NCBI RefSeq assembly: GCF_040436345.1
Contig: NC_133235.1
Location: 18,500,660 to 18,564,659, forward strand
Reading direction: 5' to 3'
Length of the DNA stretch: 64,000 nt
Source of the DNA: Pagrus major
Lineage: Eukaryota; Chordata; Actinopteri; Spariformes; Sparidae
In this document: positions 30,301-43,681 of the stretch, in pieces
Numbering within the stretch: the first letter of the stretch is position 1
Layout: the number at the start of each line of letters is the position of its first letter
Made by a program: the position numbers and the translations under genes
The notes under the pieces: generated by a model
The model's input: the letters and a program-made list of their open reading frames with translations, nothing else
The model's database searches: none
Told to the model about the DNA's origin: nothing

Positions 30301-32030
30301 ATATAATGGAACTAGATGGCACACAACAGCAATGTCTTTTTCTAGAAATCATAACCTGATAAGTCGCTGCGCAGAAGGAAGTGACTCAACTCATGGCAAG
30401 CCCCTAGGAAGAGCGCCAGGCTTTGAAGCCAACTTTTGTTGTGGCCAAACTGTGTAATGACGCACTACTTTTTCCCATAAGCTTACATTGTGAAAGAAGC
30501 ATCGGTAAAGTGGTGGATAGATAATTTGGAAAGTCTAGAAAAGCCTCAAGATTGAATCATTTTATCGTTATTTAGTTAGCCAGGCGCCTAACCAGGAGCT
30601 AGTCTCTATAGTCTCTTGTGCAAACGCTCTATGGGCCCCACAACACAGAAGATTCAGATATTTTTATATCCAGGAAGTAGAGCAATTCTGGCTTCATGCG
30701 CCACTGAGCAGCTTTCATAGGAGCGTCCTTGATGGACGACAGGCTAGCTAACTAACTAAGCTAGGTAACTTTACAGCTCAGGAGGACGCCATTAATGCGG
30801 TAATACAGTTGGTGGGTGTAGTTTGGCAGAAAATAATTCCTAGCTGAACTGCAACGCTAGCTAGCTTAGTTAGACTAGTTAGCTAGCCTCTCGTACATCG
30901 GTAGATTCTGTCGTCCTTGAAAGAAAATAGTCCCTACATGAAACTGCTCACATCGAAGTCCGTGGATTATCTTGAGTAACCGGGTCATGATTTCTGAAAA
31001 GAGAAACGCTAATGACTTTTTCCAATCTGATTTTTTATTTTCGCACTTTGAGCTGAGTGCCATCTCGTTCCCTTATATTCCACATACTTCAGACTCTCCA
31101 AAAACTCGACAACTTACACCAAAACAATCTAGATGGATAAACAGCACCACAGGCCAGATGAAAATATCAATTTTTGATGTTTTGCGGTGAACTGTCCCTT
31201 TAAAAAAAAAAAAGGAGCCAGGTTAATTAAATCACTTTCAGAGATAAGGGTTATAGTTACAAGGGAGAACAGCTCTTTCCCTGAGCAAACAGATTATAAA
31301 CAGATTGACTTCAGCAGCCAAATTACTGTATACACACAAAGAAAAACCAAGGGGATGAAAATAACCCCCACTGTTTTATTTCCCACCTCCTATTATCTCT
31401 TGTTAAATTAGAAGCTTTAATCACATCCCAAATGAGAAAAAGAAAAGATTTTTATGAGGCTTTAATCAAAACCTCACATGAAATGGAACAGATGAGCCTG
31501 GAGAGGAAATATTGACATTACAATCACTGCAAACCTTACAGTATAACGCTTTGTCCTCTCTGGTGAGGCAAAAAAAAAAAAAAAATAGCTCAGGATGCTG
31601 GATCCAGGGGTGATAAACACCTTTAAACATGCAAACTCCAAGAAAATACACATGCAAGCACATTTAATTTACACTCACATGTTCTACTTTATCATGGATT
31701 ATCTCCATGTATGAATAAGCAGTGGATTTCTTATTATTCACGAGGCACATGCTCCTTAATATGGATATCTGACACATCAGCTCACCTGATGATGACATAC
31801 ATCACCAAACAGTTGCCCGCCAAGCCCACCACAAACACCACGGAGTACACGGCGACTATGATGGGGATGATGGGCGACATGGGCTCGGGCTCTGCGTCCC
31901 AGGTGCCGTTGGGTGTGTAGTTGAAGACGTCGGATAAGCCGGGTTGCCAGGTGAAGTTTGGGATGCACTCCTCCGGCTGTCCCGAGGGACACCTGTCCTC
32001 CTTGTGGATGTGCACCACGCCGCTCTCCAT
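27372..32030 (-). CDS. oprk1: Kappa-type opioid receptor (class A GPCR)
   Basis: This is a Gi/o-coupled plasma-membrane receptor for dynorphin-type peptides. Coding exons 32030-31786, 30154-29802 and 27910-27372 give 378 residues (human KOR 380); intron positions match other opioid receptor genes. The N-terminus has three sequons (N25, N37, N41). Landmarks are D101 (2.50), D134 (3.32, amine anchor), DRY at 151-153, disulfide cysteines C127/C204, CWTP at 279-282, NPILY at 320-324 and palmitoylatable C339/C340. Kappa identity rests on [11 protein letters not shown] in TM2, on FIFAF and FILV around TM5/6, and on the adjacent atp6v1h. Position 6.58 is K290 and 2.63 is D114, unlike human kappa. 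The ATG at 32030 gives the family-length N-terminus. An earlier in-frame ATG at 32129 lies before a probable splice acceptor. Confidence 0.93.
28175..28581. repeat. Non-autonomous DNA element (ACTTGAGTAAA family)
   Basis: The right end carries gtacttgagtaaatgtactt and the left end the complementary pattern in degraded form. The interior has repeated acttgagtaaaagta and agtatcaaaagta. This is a very common teleost interspersed repeat. Confidence 0.65.
28880..29200 (-). mobile_element. 3' fragment of a LINE (L2/Rex-like) retrotransposon
   Basis: On the minus strand, a frame reading [19 protein letters not shown], then [14 protein letters not shown], resembles the ORF2 C-terminal tail of L2/Rex-type LINEs. 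It is followed by a tail with ggacaataaagcataaatct, typical of their 3' ends. Only the last 0.3 kb is present, as expected from 5' truncation. Confidence 0.5.
30155..31785 (-). other. oprk1 intron containing interspersed repeats
   Basis: The 1.6-kb intron between the first and second coding exons is mostly occupied by the repeat at 30236-31203. Confidence 0.7.
30236..31203. repeat. Teleost repeat block (CAGTGTATAGGATTTAGTGG type)
   Basis: It begins ccagtgtataggatttagtg and ends gtgaactgtccctttaa. Within it, GCTAGCTAACTAA-type palindromes occur at about 30750-30890. It may be two adjacent elements, with a junction near 30730. Confidence 0.55.
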
Positions 32031-32113
32031 GGTGCTGACCGCTGCCTGCGCGTAAACTGACCGCTCAACTTCGACCGCCGTCGGCGAGAGAGGACAGCTG
32101 GATTTCCCGATGA
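32031..32113 (-). other. 5' UTR part of oprk1 second exon
   Basis: A gtggcag acceptor ends at 32114, so the exon holding the ATG probably begins at 32113. This leaves 83 nt of 5' UTR with no upstream ATG. Confidence 0.5.
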
Positions 32114-32228
32114 CTGCCACAAAACACACGGAGAGCAGACGTCTCTGTCAGCACAGTGACAACAGGAGCGCAACAGCCCCGCAGCTCAAGGACACCGTTA
32201 ACAGATAAGCGTAAAAACACCGCCTTAC

Positions 32229-32455
32229 CTGTTTTTACCTCCGCTGCCCTCCTCCCCAAAAAAAAGTTCTTCCAAACGCAACAGAGAATGATGAGGGTGA
32301 CTTTCTCAGAGGACTCTCAGCCGCAGATTTAAAAAATCCAGATGTTGGATATATGGCAAAAGCAAAAGGTTTCTGGGGAAGTTGTGGACGAGCAGAGAAA
32401 CCGCTGCCTGTGCCACCGCTGCGTCCCCGAAGGTGCGCACTGGAAGCCCGCACTG
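32229..32455 (-). other. Putative non-coding first exon of oprk1
   Basis: A strong minus-strand donor, AAACAG/gtaagg, ends an exon at 32229. The GC-rich sequence up to about 32455 is a plausible first exon and core promoter. The 5' limit is a guess. Confidence 0.35.
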
Positions 32456-33049
32456 CTCATCCAGTGACATCAGAGGCTGAACACATATGACAGGCTCTCA
32501 AACATATGCATCTCAGTCAGCTGGAAGTACAGTGACTGCATGCATGTGGTTTTCTTCTAGGTAGATGCACCACTGGTGACCCTGTGACCACTGAAACATC
32601 TCTTTGGAAACCTTATTTGTCATTATGAGTTCACAAATGACCTGCAGGAAAAGTATTCTAGGGCTTTCATTATTGAATCACCTGCAGTTTATGTCATATT
32701 TTATAAAAACAACAGTGAATTTACTCACCAGGACTGAAGGATCAGCTATCCGCACCACAACAAGCTAAACAGGATGTACAAATGCAATTGATTCCCAATC
32801 AATCCTTTACTTACCTTATGATTCATGATTATGTTATTTAAAGCAACATTATGTAGACATTTCCCCCACAGTTTCTGAGTGCAACACTACTGTCTTAAAA
32901 ACAAATCCCAGGTGCGTAACAATTAGTCAGATGCTAACTACAACCAAAACTCATTGCGTCGTGACAATGTTTCGTGTTGAAAACTTGTATCTTGAAGATA
33001 ACATTCACCCGATTACAAGACACTGTACCATCAGAATGATCCTGAAGCT

Positions 33050-34085
33050 GTTATTTTTAGGTTAAAAAAGACAAAACACAACGTTGCTTTAAGATTATTG
33101 GATTGTTTTTTAACTAAAAAGGATTTTCACTACAGAGTACAACTGTGTCTTCTTTTAAAAGCAGACTAAAACACCTTTTTGCACAAGCTTTTGGATTGCT
33201 TGGAACAGGGAGCGCTTTATTAAAGATTTATTATTATTATTATATCTTTATTCCCTCTTAACAATAATAGTAACAATAACACATTTTTATCTGGTTCCTT
33301 TTTATTGTGTTACCTTCTCATCTTACATGTTTTTATTGTATTTTATTGTATCGTATACAGCAATAGTCATACCTGCATCAGGGCCGGACTTATTTGTTCA
33401 AGTGTGTTGCTTGCCTTTCAAATAGCCTGATGCGCCGCAGGTTTTCTTTTTGTTTTATTAGCTTTTGTTTATCTTAACTGAACCCCTTGAAAAACCCAAG
33501 CCCCTGCATGCACCTTTCCCATTTTATGTAATTGGGCACCTGAGAGGTTGCTTCATTATCCCCTGAACAGGGATTTTTTTGTTTCTTCTTTATTTTTGAT
33601 GCATTTTAGTTGTTCAAATGGGTGTAATTTAGTACAACATCTCAAAGAGACCTGCCTATGTGTAAACACAGAGGGAGTTACAACAGAATCAGCTGTGTAC
33701 CAGTACATTATAAAAGAAAGGTGACTGCCAAGTTGGAGATGCTGGGGAAGAGGCATTTTTGGATCGTTATTATCCAAGAATTTGGCATTCCCTGCAAATA
33801 AATATATTTTTTGTCTATATTTTATGTGAGTTGGAGCGGGTTTTACTGCCACTACCACCACATATGTATGGTGTTTGATTTTAATTTGTATTTCTAAAGG
33901 TGCTATTTGTAGAAAAGTCGATTTTTGAGTCTCATCCCCAACTCGTCAGAAACTGGTGCTTTGGGATGGTGGCCGACCCGTCCTACAATCACCAAAGCAT
34001 CAGTTTTTGACAAACTTTCACAAATAGCTCCTTTAAGCACATTGAATAATGTGCTGTATAAATAAACTTGACTTAACTTGACTAA
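33050..34085 (+). mobile_element. LINE 3' tail interrupted by a small DNA element
   Basis: The stretch aaagcagactaaaacacctt (about 33158) followed by long AT-rich TTTTATTGTATTTTA-type sequence is typical of the 3' UTR of fish LINEs. After the insertion at 33895-34035 it resumes with gtgctgtataaataaacttg and a short (ACTTG)n terminus at about 34065-34082. Confidence 0.45.
33895..34035. repeat. 141-bp MITE nested in the LINE tail
   Basis: The left end taaaggtgctatttgtag is matched in inverse by ctacaaatagctccttta-type sequence at the right end (acaaatagctccttta). The inverted termini and small size define a miniature element. Confidence 0.65.
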
Positions 34086-34194
34086 AAACAAATGTCTGTG
34101 ATGCAATAAACTGTTTGTTTCTAACAGAAATGCATGATTCCAGCATGATTTGGTGCCGTTTGAGTAGTTATAAGGATATTTTGATAATCATATG

Positions 34195-34430
34195 AGTAAA
34201 ACTGTGAATCGCAAACATTTTGTGCAGGATAATCGGGACATTAATTGTTCATATGATGCCGTGCCTGGTCTACAACCAAGCCTCTTCATTTACTATCATA
34301 AATGAAAAAACAGCAAATCCTCAGATTTAAGAAGCTAGAACCAGCAAATGTCTGACATTTTTATGAAATCAGTTTCTTTCACTCGACTATTTTATTCATT
34401 GTCTAACCGTGTACAAATTAGTGCTGCTGT
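34195..34430. repeat. Diverged GGGCTGCAAC-family fragment
   Basis: It contains tttactatcataaatgaaaa, agcaaatcctcagatttaag and agctagaaccagcaaatg, which match the family interior in the same order. Confidence 0.5.
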
Positions 34431-36114
34431 AGGATGTTTGTCCTATCAGATGTTGAAGAGATATGAAGTAAGCAACCTTCAGTGCGTCCCAATAGCTCCA
34501 CATTATATAGCAATGTGGAGAACAACATGGGCAGGAATGAGCACTATTATATGACCTCCCTGCTCCATTCTGGTCAGCACTGGAAGAGAAGTAAAGACTG
34601 CTGTTTACATCTTTCCTTCCAGCTCTCTTAGACCTTTCTCATGTGCATTGTTCTCACAACATTCATCCTTAGCAACACAAAATGCGACGGCACAGAGAGC
34701 TCCAAATGAAAAGAAAATTGAGCTCTAAATAAAGAAAACACCCCACGTCGACATAAATCACAGGCTACTCCTCCATAACCAGTCTCTGTGGTTTTTCCCT
34801 CCCAACAGATACACGACAGATTTCTAGCAGCAGTAATTAAGCGGGAGCTGTTTCCTTTCCCTCCTTTCATGCACTAGCACTCGTTGCTTAGAGACCCATC
34901 ATGGCCAGGTGTTGCTTGAGTGACAAAGTCTTTTTGTAGGTGTGATGCTATTGTTAAGGGCCGTACCAGGCTGGACTTTGTTTGTCAGTACAAATATTTG
35001 ATTCAACTTCTGTGAGGTCCTTCTTCAACCTTGAACTGGCGGTAATAACTCACATCTTTTCTCTTGCGAGAGCTGCAGAGGAGGAAAAACACAGTAACAG
35101 TGTTTACCCTCTACCCTAATAACACAGCAGCTGCAAAAGTCTGTTTGCACACAGATACAATCTGCTGCTCTTCCTCTGGCACTTGAAACAGGTCGTTTTA
35201 TTTGAGTTCCAGAGGAGGAGAGGAAACGTTTGTTCTGTAGCCTCAAGCAAATGAGGCCGTGAATACATTTTGCATTTTACTGCCCTTTCCGTAATGACCT
35301 CTGAGGTGCTGACTATTCATTAAAAACGCTTCGATTAATGGTTTCGTGATGAAGTTAGAGTCTGATCATTTTCACATTTGAAGGGAAAATGAGTTATCGT
35401 TTGACAAACCTCTGCTTTGTTTTGAGTTTTCTCAAAGGATTGCAAAATGAGACAGACTATAAACAGAGTTTTTCAAGAGTGCTTCACCAGATGATTACAG
35501 TCTCATTTCGGTGCGTTTCGTTTATCGCTGCCATGGCCCTCCAACATGTACTATTTGGTTTCTGTGAACATTCCTTGCTGTGTACCTCATGGACAAGAGA
35601 AGCAGCCGCCTCAATTTCCGAGCAGCTCGTCCAGATAAAAGAAGCTCTCTCCAGCAGGAGCAGAATGTGGATTTCACAGACAGGAACACTTCCCCATCTT
35701 CATTTGATGCCACTATTATATTATTGATCGAACTTCAAACTATCCGCCCACCTTCCGACGCTCGGCCAGACCTGTTACACAAGGGATGAAATGCTGCTCA
35801 CTGAGTACAACCTGCACAATTTACACATGATTTAAGCCTACAGGTCATCACCTTGTTTGAGAAATGCACTAAAACGGAAGGACTAGGAAAGAATTAGCAG
35901 CAGAAAACTGGGCATGACACCGACAGCGAATCAAGGAATGAAACAACAAAGAAGCATTAACAGATTTATCTGGTGCCAGCTAGGTGAGACCGCTGCAAAG
36001 CAAAAGACCACCGTTCGCGGCGGGGTTTAAACATTTGTGAGTGTGAAACCACTGGATATTTTGAGACCTTCAGAGGGGCAGATGCTCTAAGTTAAAAGGG
36101 GCACATGGACCTGG

Positions 36115-36240
36115 AGATGAATTGATCAAAAGAAAATTAATCGACAAGTCATTTGATAACAGATCTTTTTGTTTAAGTCATTTTTCAAACAAAATGTCAA
36201 ACATTTGTTTGCTCCAGCTTCATTTCTTTTTGTTTCGATC
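36115..36240. repeat. Short GGGCTGCAAC-family fragment
   Basis: It contains gaaaattaatcgacaagtca and aaaatgtcaaacatttg, family-interior motifs; the ends are missing. Confidence 0.4.
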
Positions 36241-38109
36241 CCGTCTCTTTACGAGGCATCTCTGCATGCTGAATGAAATTTCATGATAAATTAAAAAAAT
36301 AGGATAAACAATAATAATAAATAAAAGATACACACAGTTATAACTGTGTAAGTTGCAAATTGAACTACATTGTAGACTGAGTAAAAGCTGTTTGATCGTG
36401 CATGCTTTTATATTCTTGAACATTTATGGCCTATTCTTCTTAAAAGGGAATAGAAAGAAAAACTTTCTGGAACACATTTGATTGCAAAGAATGTTCTGTT
36501 CTCCAAATTAGCAAAACATTTATTTCCTATTTCCTACAATTTACTACTAAGGAGAAAAAAAACCTTGAGCTCTCCCCTCTGCACGTACCTGCAAAACATG
36601 ATCTCTTCCTAACCCTCACCAGACCATCACCACAGTGTTGTCACACATAAAATAGGAAATTGAACCTCAAGAAAACTAACAACATAAAGAAATAAAGTTT
36701 CAACATATCCACTGTTTCTCAAACTTACATTGCCAACTTTTATTCAGACGACTGGGTTGCCTATGGTTACCCCTTAAAGATAGGACTCATTGCAGTGCAG
36801 TGTCATCTTAAGACTTAATCTGGTACACAGTAGTTTATTTATTTCAAAGAGGTATTTCTTTCAAAGGTTTGGAGCGATTCAGGTCCAATCTCGTCCTTTC
36901 TGTTCTCCACACAGGATTCAGTTATCTGTTCCTAATGATGAGATGTAATTTCTTGAGTTAGTCTAAGATTGCACTCATTAAGATCCTTATGCAATCACGG
37001 CGGAGCTCATAATGTCTCATTTTCCTAAGATTTATATTCATCACGGCGCTTTGTGAGAATCTCCCCGGAGAGGGTGAGAGAAGAAAAAAAGAGGGGTTAA
37101 ATGGCCTTTGTCCGTCACTTTCCAGTAAATATCTTTTACAGTCAATGTTCCTGAGCCCGGGAAAAAAGGCTTGTTTTTAGGCTGCATGAGAACACGTTTG
37201 TGTTTGAGTAAGCATCTATCCTCTCAGGTAAATCCCCCAGAAGATTACAGTCTTCTTACCTGGGAGGGCTTTTCTTAGAGCCGATCACAAACAACCAAAA
37301 TCCTGCATTGTCCAGTCTTGTGTGCCACTTCTTGTACAATAATGATCTATTCAGCCATAAATGTTTGCACGTGGAGACCACTGCACGTATTTCACAAACA
37401 CATGAGCACCATAATTACACCCTTCATGTTTGTGCGTCTCGTGTGTGAAAGCGGCTTTGTATGCAGACGCTGTTCCCCCTCACACAGATCATGACCTTCA
37501 TCCACAGGTAACCAGATGGTGTGGTCACTTCAGGAGTGTCTGTGTCTGCTCTGGATGAAAATGACTTGGTTTGTGAAAATGTGATCAGCATGTGTTTTGT
37601 TTTTGCTTTGGGGAAAAATTCAGCTGCGGTTTGGCTCTGTCTTTGTTTTCCTGCACCAAGGACAACAATTTGGACCGTTTTCTTTTGTTCGTGCTTGTTT
37701 TTTAGACGAGCAGTCGGCAGTGTTACAGCACCGAGCAACATGGAAATTTTGTTAAAATCTGGCAGGTATTGAAAGAGCAGACAGCGTGCAAATATTCACT
37801 CAGATGCTGACAAACAGTACAAACCTAGAATTACAGGATCTGACGGTTGTGATAATGATGGTCTGATGGCTAAAACGTTCACCGTTATCTTACAGTTTTT
37901 CCCTTTCTTTTTTTAGTCTAATGTTGTTGTTAAAAGAGTGTGAAAGAACACTGTACATGTGTTGGCATATGTCATCTGATGGTTGCTACAGTACTCAATT
38001 AGTCACATGGAGACATATGATTCAATTAGACTCTGAACTAGCCCTTTATATTAATAGTCATTCCATTATGGCACATGTTGGTGACAATGACTCTTTCATT
38101 AATTGCTTA

Positions 38110-38380
38110 AAGCTGCATTAATCAGGTTTTGTTGGGCTTTTAGTTTAAGTTTAACATACAGTTTATTGACTTTGTAAAGTTGATAATATCTAACATGTAA
38201 GTAAATTATTGCCCGTTTACACATCCAGCAAACATGGAGCGTTATTATCATTCATTTGGAGTCGCATAAGTCCCATATTCACTCTCCTTCTGGCTCAGTT
38301 TTGGCCTCCACCAACTCCTTTTTAGTTGCTGAGCTCAACACCAGCTAGTCGCTAATTTTCTGTCTATGATTTGTTGTTAA
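38110..38380. repeat. AAAGCTGCATTAATC-family interspersed repeat
   Basis: It shares tacacatccagcaaa, ttcactctccttctggctc and ggcctccaccaactc with sequence at 1380-1510, so both are copies of one repeat. Confidence 0.6.
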
Positions 38381-40576
38381 GAAGGTAGTGCACACTGGGT
38401 TTACCTAACCTTTTTTCATGAAAATAGCCATCTGATGCAGGAAACATGCTTGAAAAGAGCAGTGAACTGAACCAAAACAGTAAAATTGAGGCTCATAGAA
38501 CCAAAACAATTCGCTGAAAGATGCTAAAACACTCCACAGAGCTGAGAGTTGCTTGATAAATCTTTGTCACTATCAGAGACCCCATTTACATTACACACAG
38601 TCGTCTGACCCACTGTTCATGTTCCAATATTGATTTGCGCAGCTTCAAAGATATAATTTGTAAGAAATGCCCAGAATTTGAAGGTAGCTCCAAAACTGTA
38701 TGAGGGCAGCATAACCATTTACTGCCGCTCACTTCTTTTTTAGCTATCTTTGGCTGTAGCTGCCATTTATCAAGTAGCTCAGTTACGGCTGAACACTGGA
38801 CTGGGTCTGAACAAAGCCTCTGAGACCAACAGATTTCAGCTTGAAAACAGCACAGAGGTCATTTACAGGAGATTTGACCAGGATTATGATTCTGGGGATG
38901 AGATGACATGGCAGGAGGGGATAGGAGAGGCATGAAGCGGCAGAGGAGCAGCATGATAATATTTTCCCATCTTATCTCACATGTGTATCTTGTTACCACT
39001 TTAAAGGATTTATTCTTGGATAATAAGTATTGATTTAGGAATTAAAAAATGAATCGTGGGAAGTGACTTCACTGTATCAACAGTGCCACCGGTCAGGAGT
39101 CGCATTAAGTAAATGGATGACCGTCCCCCTCAGTGCTGTACAACCCTGGGAGTTTGACAGAGGTCAAAATCACAATGAAATGATTCAGCTTCACTCCAGG
39201 AACTACATATACTTTATACCAGCTCATACTTAACAGGCAGCTCACATGAGAACAAACTGTTCTTCATGAGGATTGTTCAGTACAGCCTGAAACTCCAGCC
39301 GAGTGTGACCGCAAAAAACCCAGCAGGAAAATGATTATAAAGCACCTGCACTCGGTCATAAGCGACACCTCTGAGAACATGGGGAATTGGATAATTCCGG
39401 TGTCCATGCGGCACAGTTGATTTCACAGCACAAGATAACAGGTATCCACAGACAGGAGCATCTTTTCCAGGCTTGGCAGCGGGCGGTAAATACTCTGGTA
39501 TTTGTGATTCTCCTCGGTTGCAGCCTAAAATCGAGCTTCACGCCGCGTGGCAGTTGGCAGAGCCTTGTTTTGATCGTCACTATGGGAACGGACAGTCTCT
39601 GACCCATGGTTACAAGAGCAAAGGGATTTGATCGATGAAGCACGGCTACAATACTCTTCTCTCAGGGAGCTAATGTGGCAGTCTGGGCGGAGGGAGAAGT
39701 AAAAGATAAACAATTAGGAAACATGAACCAGGAACTTGTCTTTTAATGACCTGAATATTCATGAAACCTTGACATGAAACACCTTTCAGAGCGATATGAG
39801 ACAGAACTGAATTGAGACGAGACATTGCCTCAGGGGGGATTCATCTATAAAGCCACCTCAGAGACTGACTGTGCACACAAACAGACAGTTTCACCCGCTG
39901 CCTTGACCCTGAACAGCAATTGTGGGTAGCATACTAAAAAAGGCAGTGGGGGAAGAAAAACCATCTGTTTCAGGGTCCAGAGTTCAATCAGCTGTTGCAG
40001 GTGAGCATGCACAGGGACCGCAGAGTGCCAGCCACTGTAAACAGCGCTGGGAGAGCAGAGCAGGGGCCGGGCAACTGCAGCCGGACGCACTGAGCCTCTG
40101 CATCAATATTGACTCTGTGTACATCCCAGCTCTCCAGACCTTTTAGATGTCAAAGCACGGGGGATGAGTGCATCAGAGTTTGAAAAGACTGAAACCTGAT
40201 TTGAATGCCTGCTAATGAAGTTGAAGGACAGTTACATGGGTGAAAAACTGTAGGTGGAGGCTCTTTATCTACAAGGTTGAGAGCTGATAATCAGAAGAAC
40301 ATTGAGCTTAAGCAGAATTGCGTTCTTGACAGTCGGATGGTGAGTTCAGATTGAACGTTCTCAGTTTAACTCCAGTGCTGAAGGCATCTGGAAGCAGATT
40401 ACCCGCGGGTACGCTGCTGCCAGCCCTGCCTTCTGGCTGTCGACGCAGCTGCGAGTTCAGCCGACAGTAGATGTTGTAAATACTAATGTCCCCAAAGTAA
40501 ATGTATATCTACGGCAAATGGGATCTTTTTCAGGATTGGTTGTACATAATGTATAGAATATAGAAAAGCTTCAGTG

Positions 40577-40805
40577 GAGTCTTACAGTACTGTGATGATA
40601 ATTATTGGGTGAAGTTTCGTGGTCCATACAGCTCATCTGGTGTAATCCAAGTCTCCAGAAGCCCCAAGATCCCAAATTGATTTGAAAAGGCGTTATTTAC
40701 ACCCTTTCTTTAAGCAAAAATTTAACTTCACCCGACTTTCCCTCAGTATGGGGGTGAGTAGATAATGACTGAATTTTCATTTTTTGGTGAGCTTATCCTT
40801 TAAGG
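40577..40805. repeat. AAGTTCACCC-family repeat, inverse orientation
   Basis: It ends with tgactgaattttcatttttt and ggtgagcttatcctttaa, the reverse complement of the start of the copy at 24226. Confidence 0.6.
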
Positions 40806-43385
40806 TCTGGTTAGGTTTAGGCAAACAAACAAAACAAAAAACAAGTAGTATCAGGAAAATATCATATTATGGCTTTAAATACCTGTTTTGGTCGCCACAA
40901 ACACAGCTGGAAAATGTCCTGACGTCTTGTTAAAAATATCACAAAGACGGCTGCAAAATGTCCCGACGGATGCTATAAATTGCCTGGTTCGGTTTGGTTG
41001 AGGTGTCCTTTGACATTAGTCTCTCGCTTTGCAGCCATCTCACCATTTTGCACACATTTATTTGTAGTCTTCAGCCCCGACCGACACTGACTCATGTGGC
41101 ATGACTTGAGGCTTGTGATCATATTTTATGCAGCTCCCTCTGGACCTAAAAAGGGCTTCATACAACTGCTTTTCATACTGTGCATGCAGTAGTTCACCAC
41201 AAGACATGTACACAGACTTTGATGTATAAAATCAGTGAATTTTCCCTTTATTATTTCTAAAATCACACAGTGCATTATGAGTAAATGCCTTTTAGCACAC
41301 AACACACTGATAATGTCTCTGCGGTAATTATATTGTATTTATTTTACTGTCTCTGTCTGCAGCTGCTGTATGAATTTATATGCTCATGGGGACTGTTAGG
41401 CGAGTTATGCAAAGCTAAACAAATAATTATTCAGCGTGACTGAGAAAAGAAAACAAATAAGAATAATCACACCCATGGCTTTCCATACAAATGTGTAGTT
41501 TCCAAAACTGCACTGCTCCTCGTGGAGTCGTAAAGAACAAATTCAGCACTTGAACAATAGGAGGAATCTGTCGTTACATAAAGTTTATAACCGACTGTTA
41601 CCACCGCTGTGTGTGCTGAATGAGCAGAAAGACTGACGAAAAGCATCTGCACGGTCAAGGTCAGATGAGAAGAGGTCAAACACCTCCAACTCTATTTAAG
41701 TTCTGATGGGAGAACACAGAACTCACAAGAGCAGTTTGTTCAGTACAGTAAGTCATGGTCAACAGGAGGCTTATGCGAGTTTATTTAACGGTCAAAGCCT
41801 CGCTGAAAACTGTCATATTGTTCAATTTTGAATGAAGAGTTTTTTCACTGTGTGCAGTTTTATTCTATCAAAACCTAGATGTATTTCTGTAATCTTCGAA
41901 GGATTGGACCAAGATGGCGACAAAGATTTGACGGCAAGTTATTCACAAGGATTGGAAGAAGTCTGGAGAGCTTTGTTTTTCACTCAGACAGGGTGACAGA
42001 GGTTGGAGACGTTGTTGCATGTGAAAGTAGGACTGCTGTCTTCTCAATAAATTGTTTGGATTACTCTATACCTACACCTACAAGCCAATGTGATCCATTA
42101 TGTGTGAGAAGTGTCATGTTAATAGTTATCTGGTGTTTAATTAATTATTCAATAAAAAGCTGCATTAATAAATTAGTAAACTAGTTTATTAATCTATAAA
42201 TGAATTAAATGTCTTAATGTATTTTTAAATGACATACTTATTGACTGTTTTATGTTGGGTTTTTTTTATTACCTTTTTAAAAGAAGCTCGATGCTACTAT
42301 TTCTAGCAATTTGTTTGACCTTCCTCGTCTCTCTCGGTTGCCTCTTCAAGCCTGTGGATCGATTTGCTGAAGTTGTTTAATGCTGCTGGACTGTGGATTT
42401 CTTTGTGAAGGACTCGGGTCGGATTTTCCGCGACGAGTGCCTCGTCTCAGGGCCTCTCTCTGATCCGCTTAGAGAGAACAACAGTAGCCAAAGTTAGTTT
42501 AGAATTGGAGTCCATTGACAGAAACTAATGACCGGCTATTAGCACATTCACAGAGCTCCTTTAATTTATTTGATTTTAAATTCTTTTTAAAACTCACCTT
42601 TTTATTACCCCTTAAAATTTCAAATAATTAATTAGTTTGCAATTTTTGATTTTTTAAATTTTTTATGATTTTTTTGTCAATTTATTCATTGATTAAAAGT
42701 CTCGTTCTCAGGTCAGGGTTAGGGTTAGACAAAAACTGTACTGACTTAGAAAAGGTAAGGTTTAAGGCAGAGCTGTTTTATTTAATTGTATTGGATTTCA
42801 CAGGTTTACCTGATTAACTGTGTTTTTGTTCTCTAACTGTGAAAGTGACATCGATTCCCATGTTGGAGTTACGCTTTTGTACATCCGACGGGAAGGTGTG
42901 GATGTTGTGTTTGAAATAGGCTGTTATCTTTTGTTTCAGACTTACAGTACTAATGTAATGTTTCAAAAATAAATCTTCAGGTCGTGGACAAGAATAAAAT
43001 TTTTCACTTCACAACACAACATAAAAAATACTTAATTACCCTTACACAAGCTATTTGTGACTCCCTACTACAGGCACAGTTTTTGAAGGACAATTTTCCT
43101 CTTGAAGTGAAGGTTACATTCAGCTTCAGCCTGCAGACAAATGAGAGTAAACATGTACAAAAACACTTGAAAAAAAAAGCCTCAGCCTCAGTCTTCCTGA
43201 CATGTGCTGCTGCTGTCGATCAGCACGTTAGGAGCCACGTGATTTCAGTCTGATAAGAAAACTCAATTATCTCATCACGCTAATCTCAGTAAATCTCTTT
43301 GTTATGCAGCGGCTGCAACCCCAATAACAGCTGAATCCTGGGCAGGAAACGCAGACTCAACACAGGAACACCATAGATAAGCATC

Positions 43386-43391
43386 TTTATT
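43386..43391 (-). terminator. Poly(A) signal of atp6v1h
   Basis: Minus-strand AATAAA about 290 nt after the stop codon, giving a short 3' UTR. Confidence 0.65.
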
Positions 43392-43681
43392 GGAATACAT
43401 ACAATGTTTTACAGGTAAGACTTAAATAACTCGCAGTTTTTTACATTATCACAGACATGAATTGCGACTTCAATCACCACACGTCACGTAGCTGAGAGGG
43501 CACGACACGAAGCACGACAGTCGAATCAAGTTACATCGAGGATCACTTTCTGGTGCACTGCTTGATTTTTCAAGTTGTCACAAAAAATGAACAGCTGATA
43601 ATTAAAATGACAAAGACCAATGTGCATACAGAACACACTCATCCACACAGTGATACACAAACACACATGCACAGGAACATT

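Larger units (their letters stand above)
32460..43370. other. 11-kb interval without genes between oprk1 and atp6v1h
   Basis: Short open frames here have no family match that I recognise, and none has convincing splice structure. What can be named is repeat-derived: a LINE 3' tail with a nested small transposon (33050-34085), GGGCTGCAAC relics near 34195-34430 and 36115-36240, the AAAGCTGCATTAATC element (38110-38380) and an AAGTTCACCC copy (40577-40805). Human also has no protein-coding gene between this pair. Confidence 0.6.

Noticed and set aside
32031-32129. Longer N-terminus of oprk1 from the ATG at 32129
   Set aside because: That ATG precedes a probable splice acceptor ending at 32114, and the extension has no similarity to opioid receptors.
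38750-38935. 61-residue plus-strand open frame with acidic C-terminus
   Set aside because: It has no splice context or family match and lies next to a repeat; the length is within chance for this base composition.
41879-42184. 101-residue open frame containing accaagatggcgac
   Set aside because: The motif recalls the 5' start of some LINEs or a YY1 site, but no downstream retrotransposon frame could be followed.
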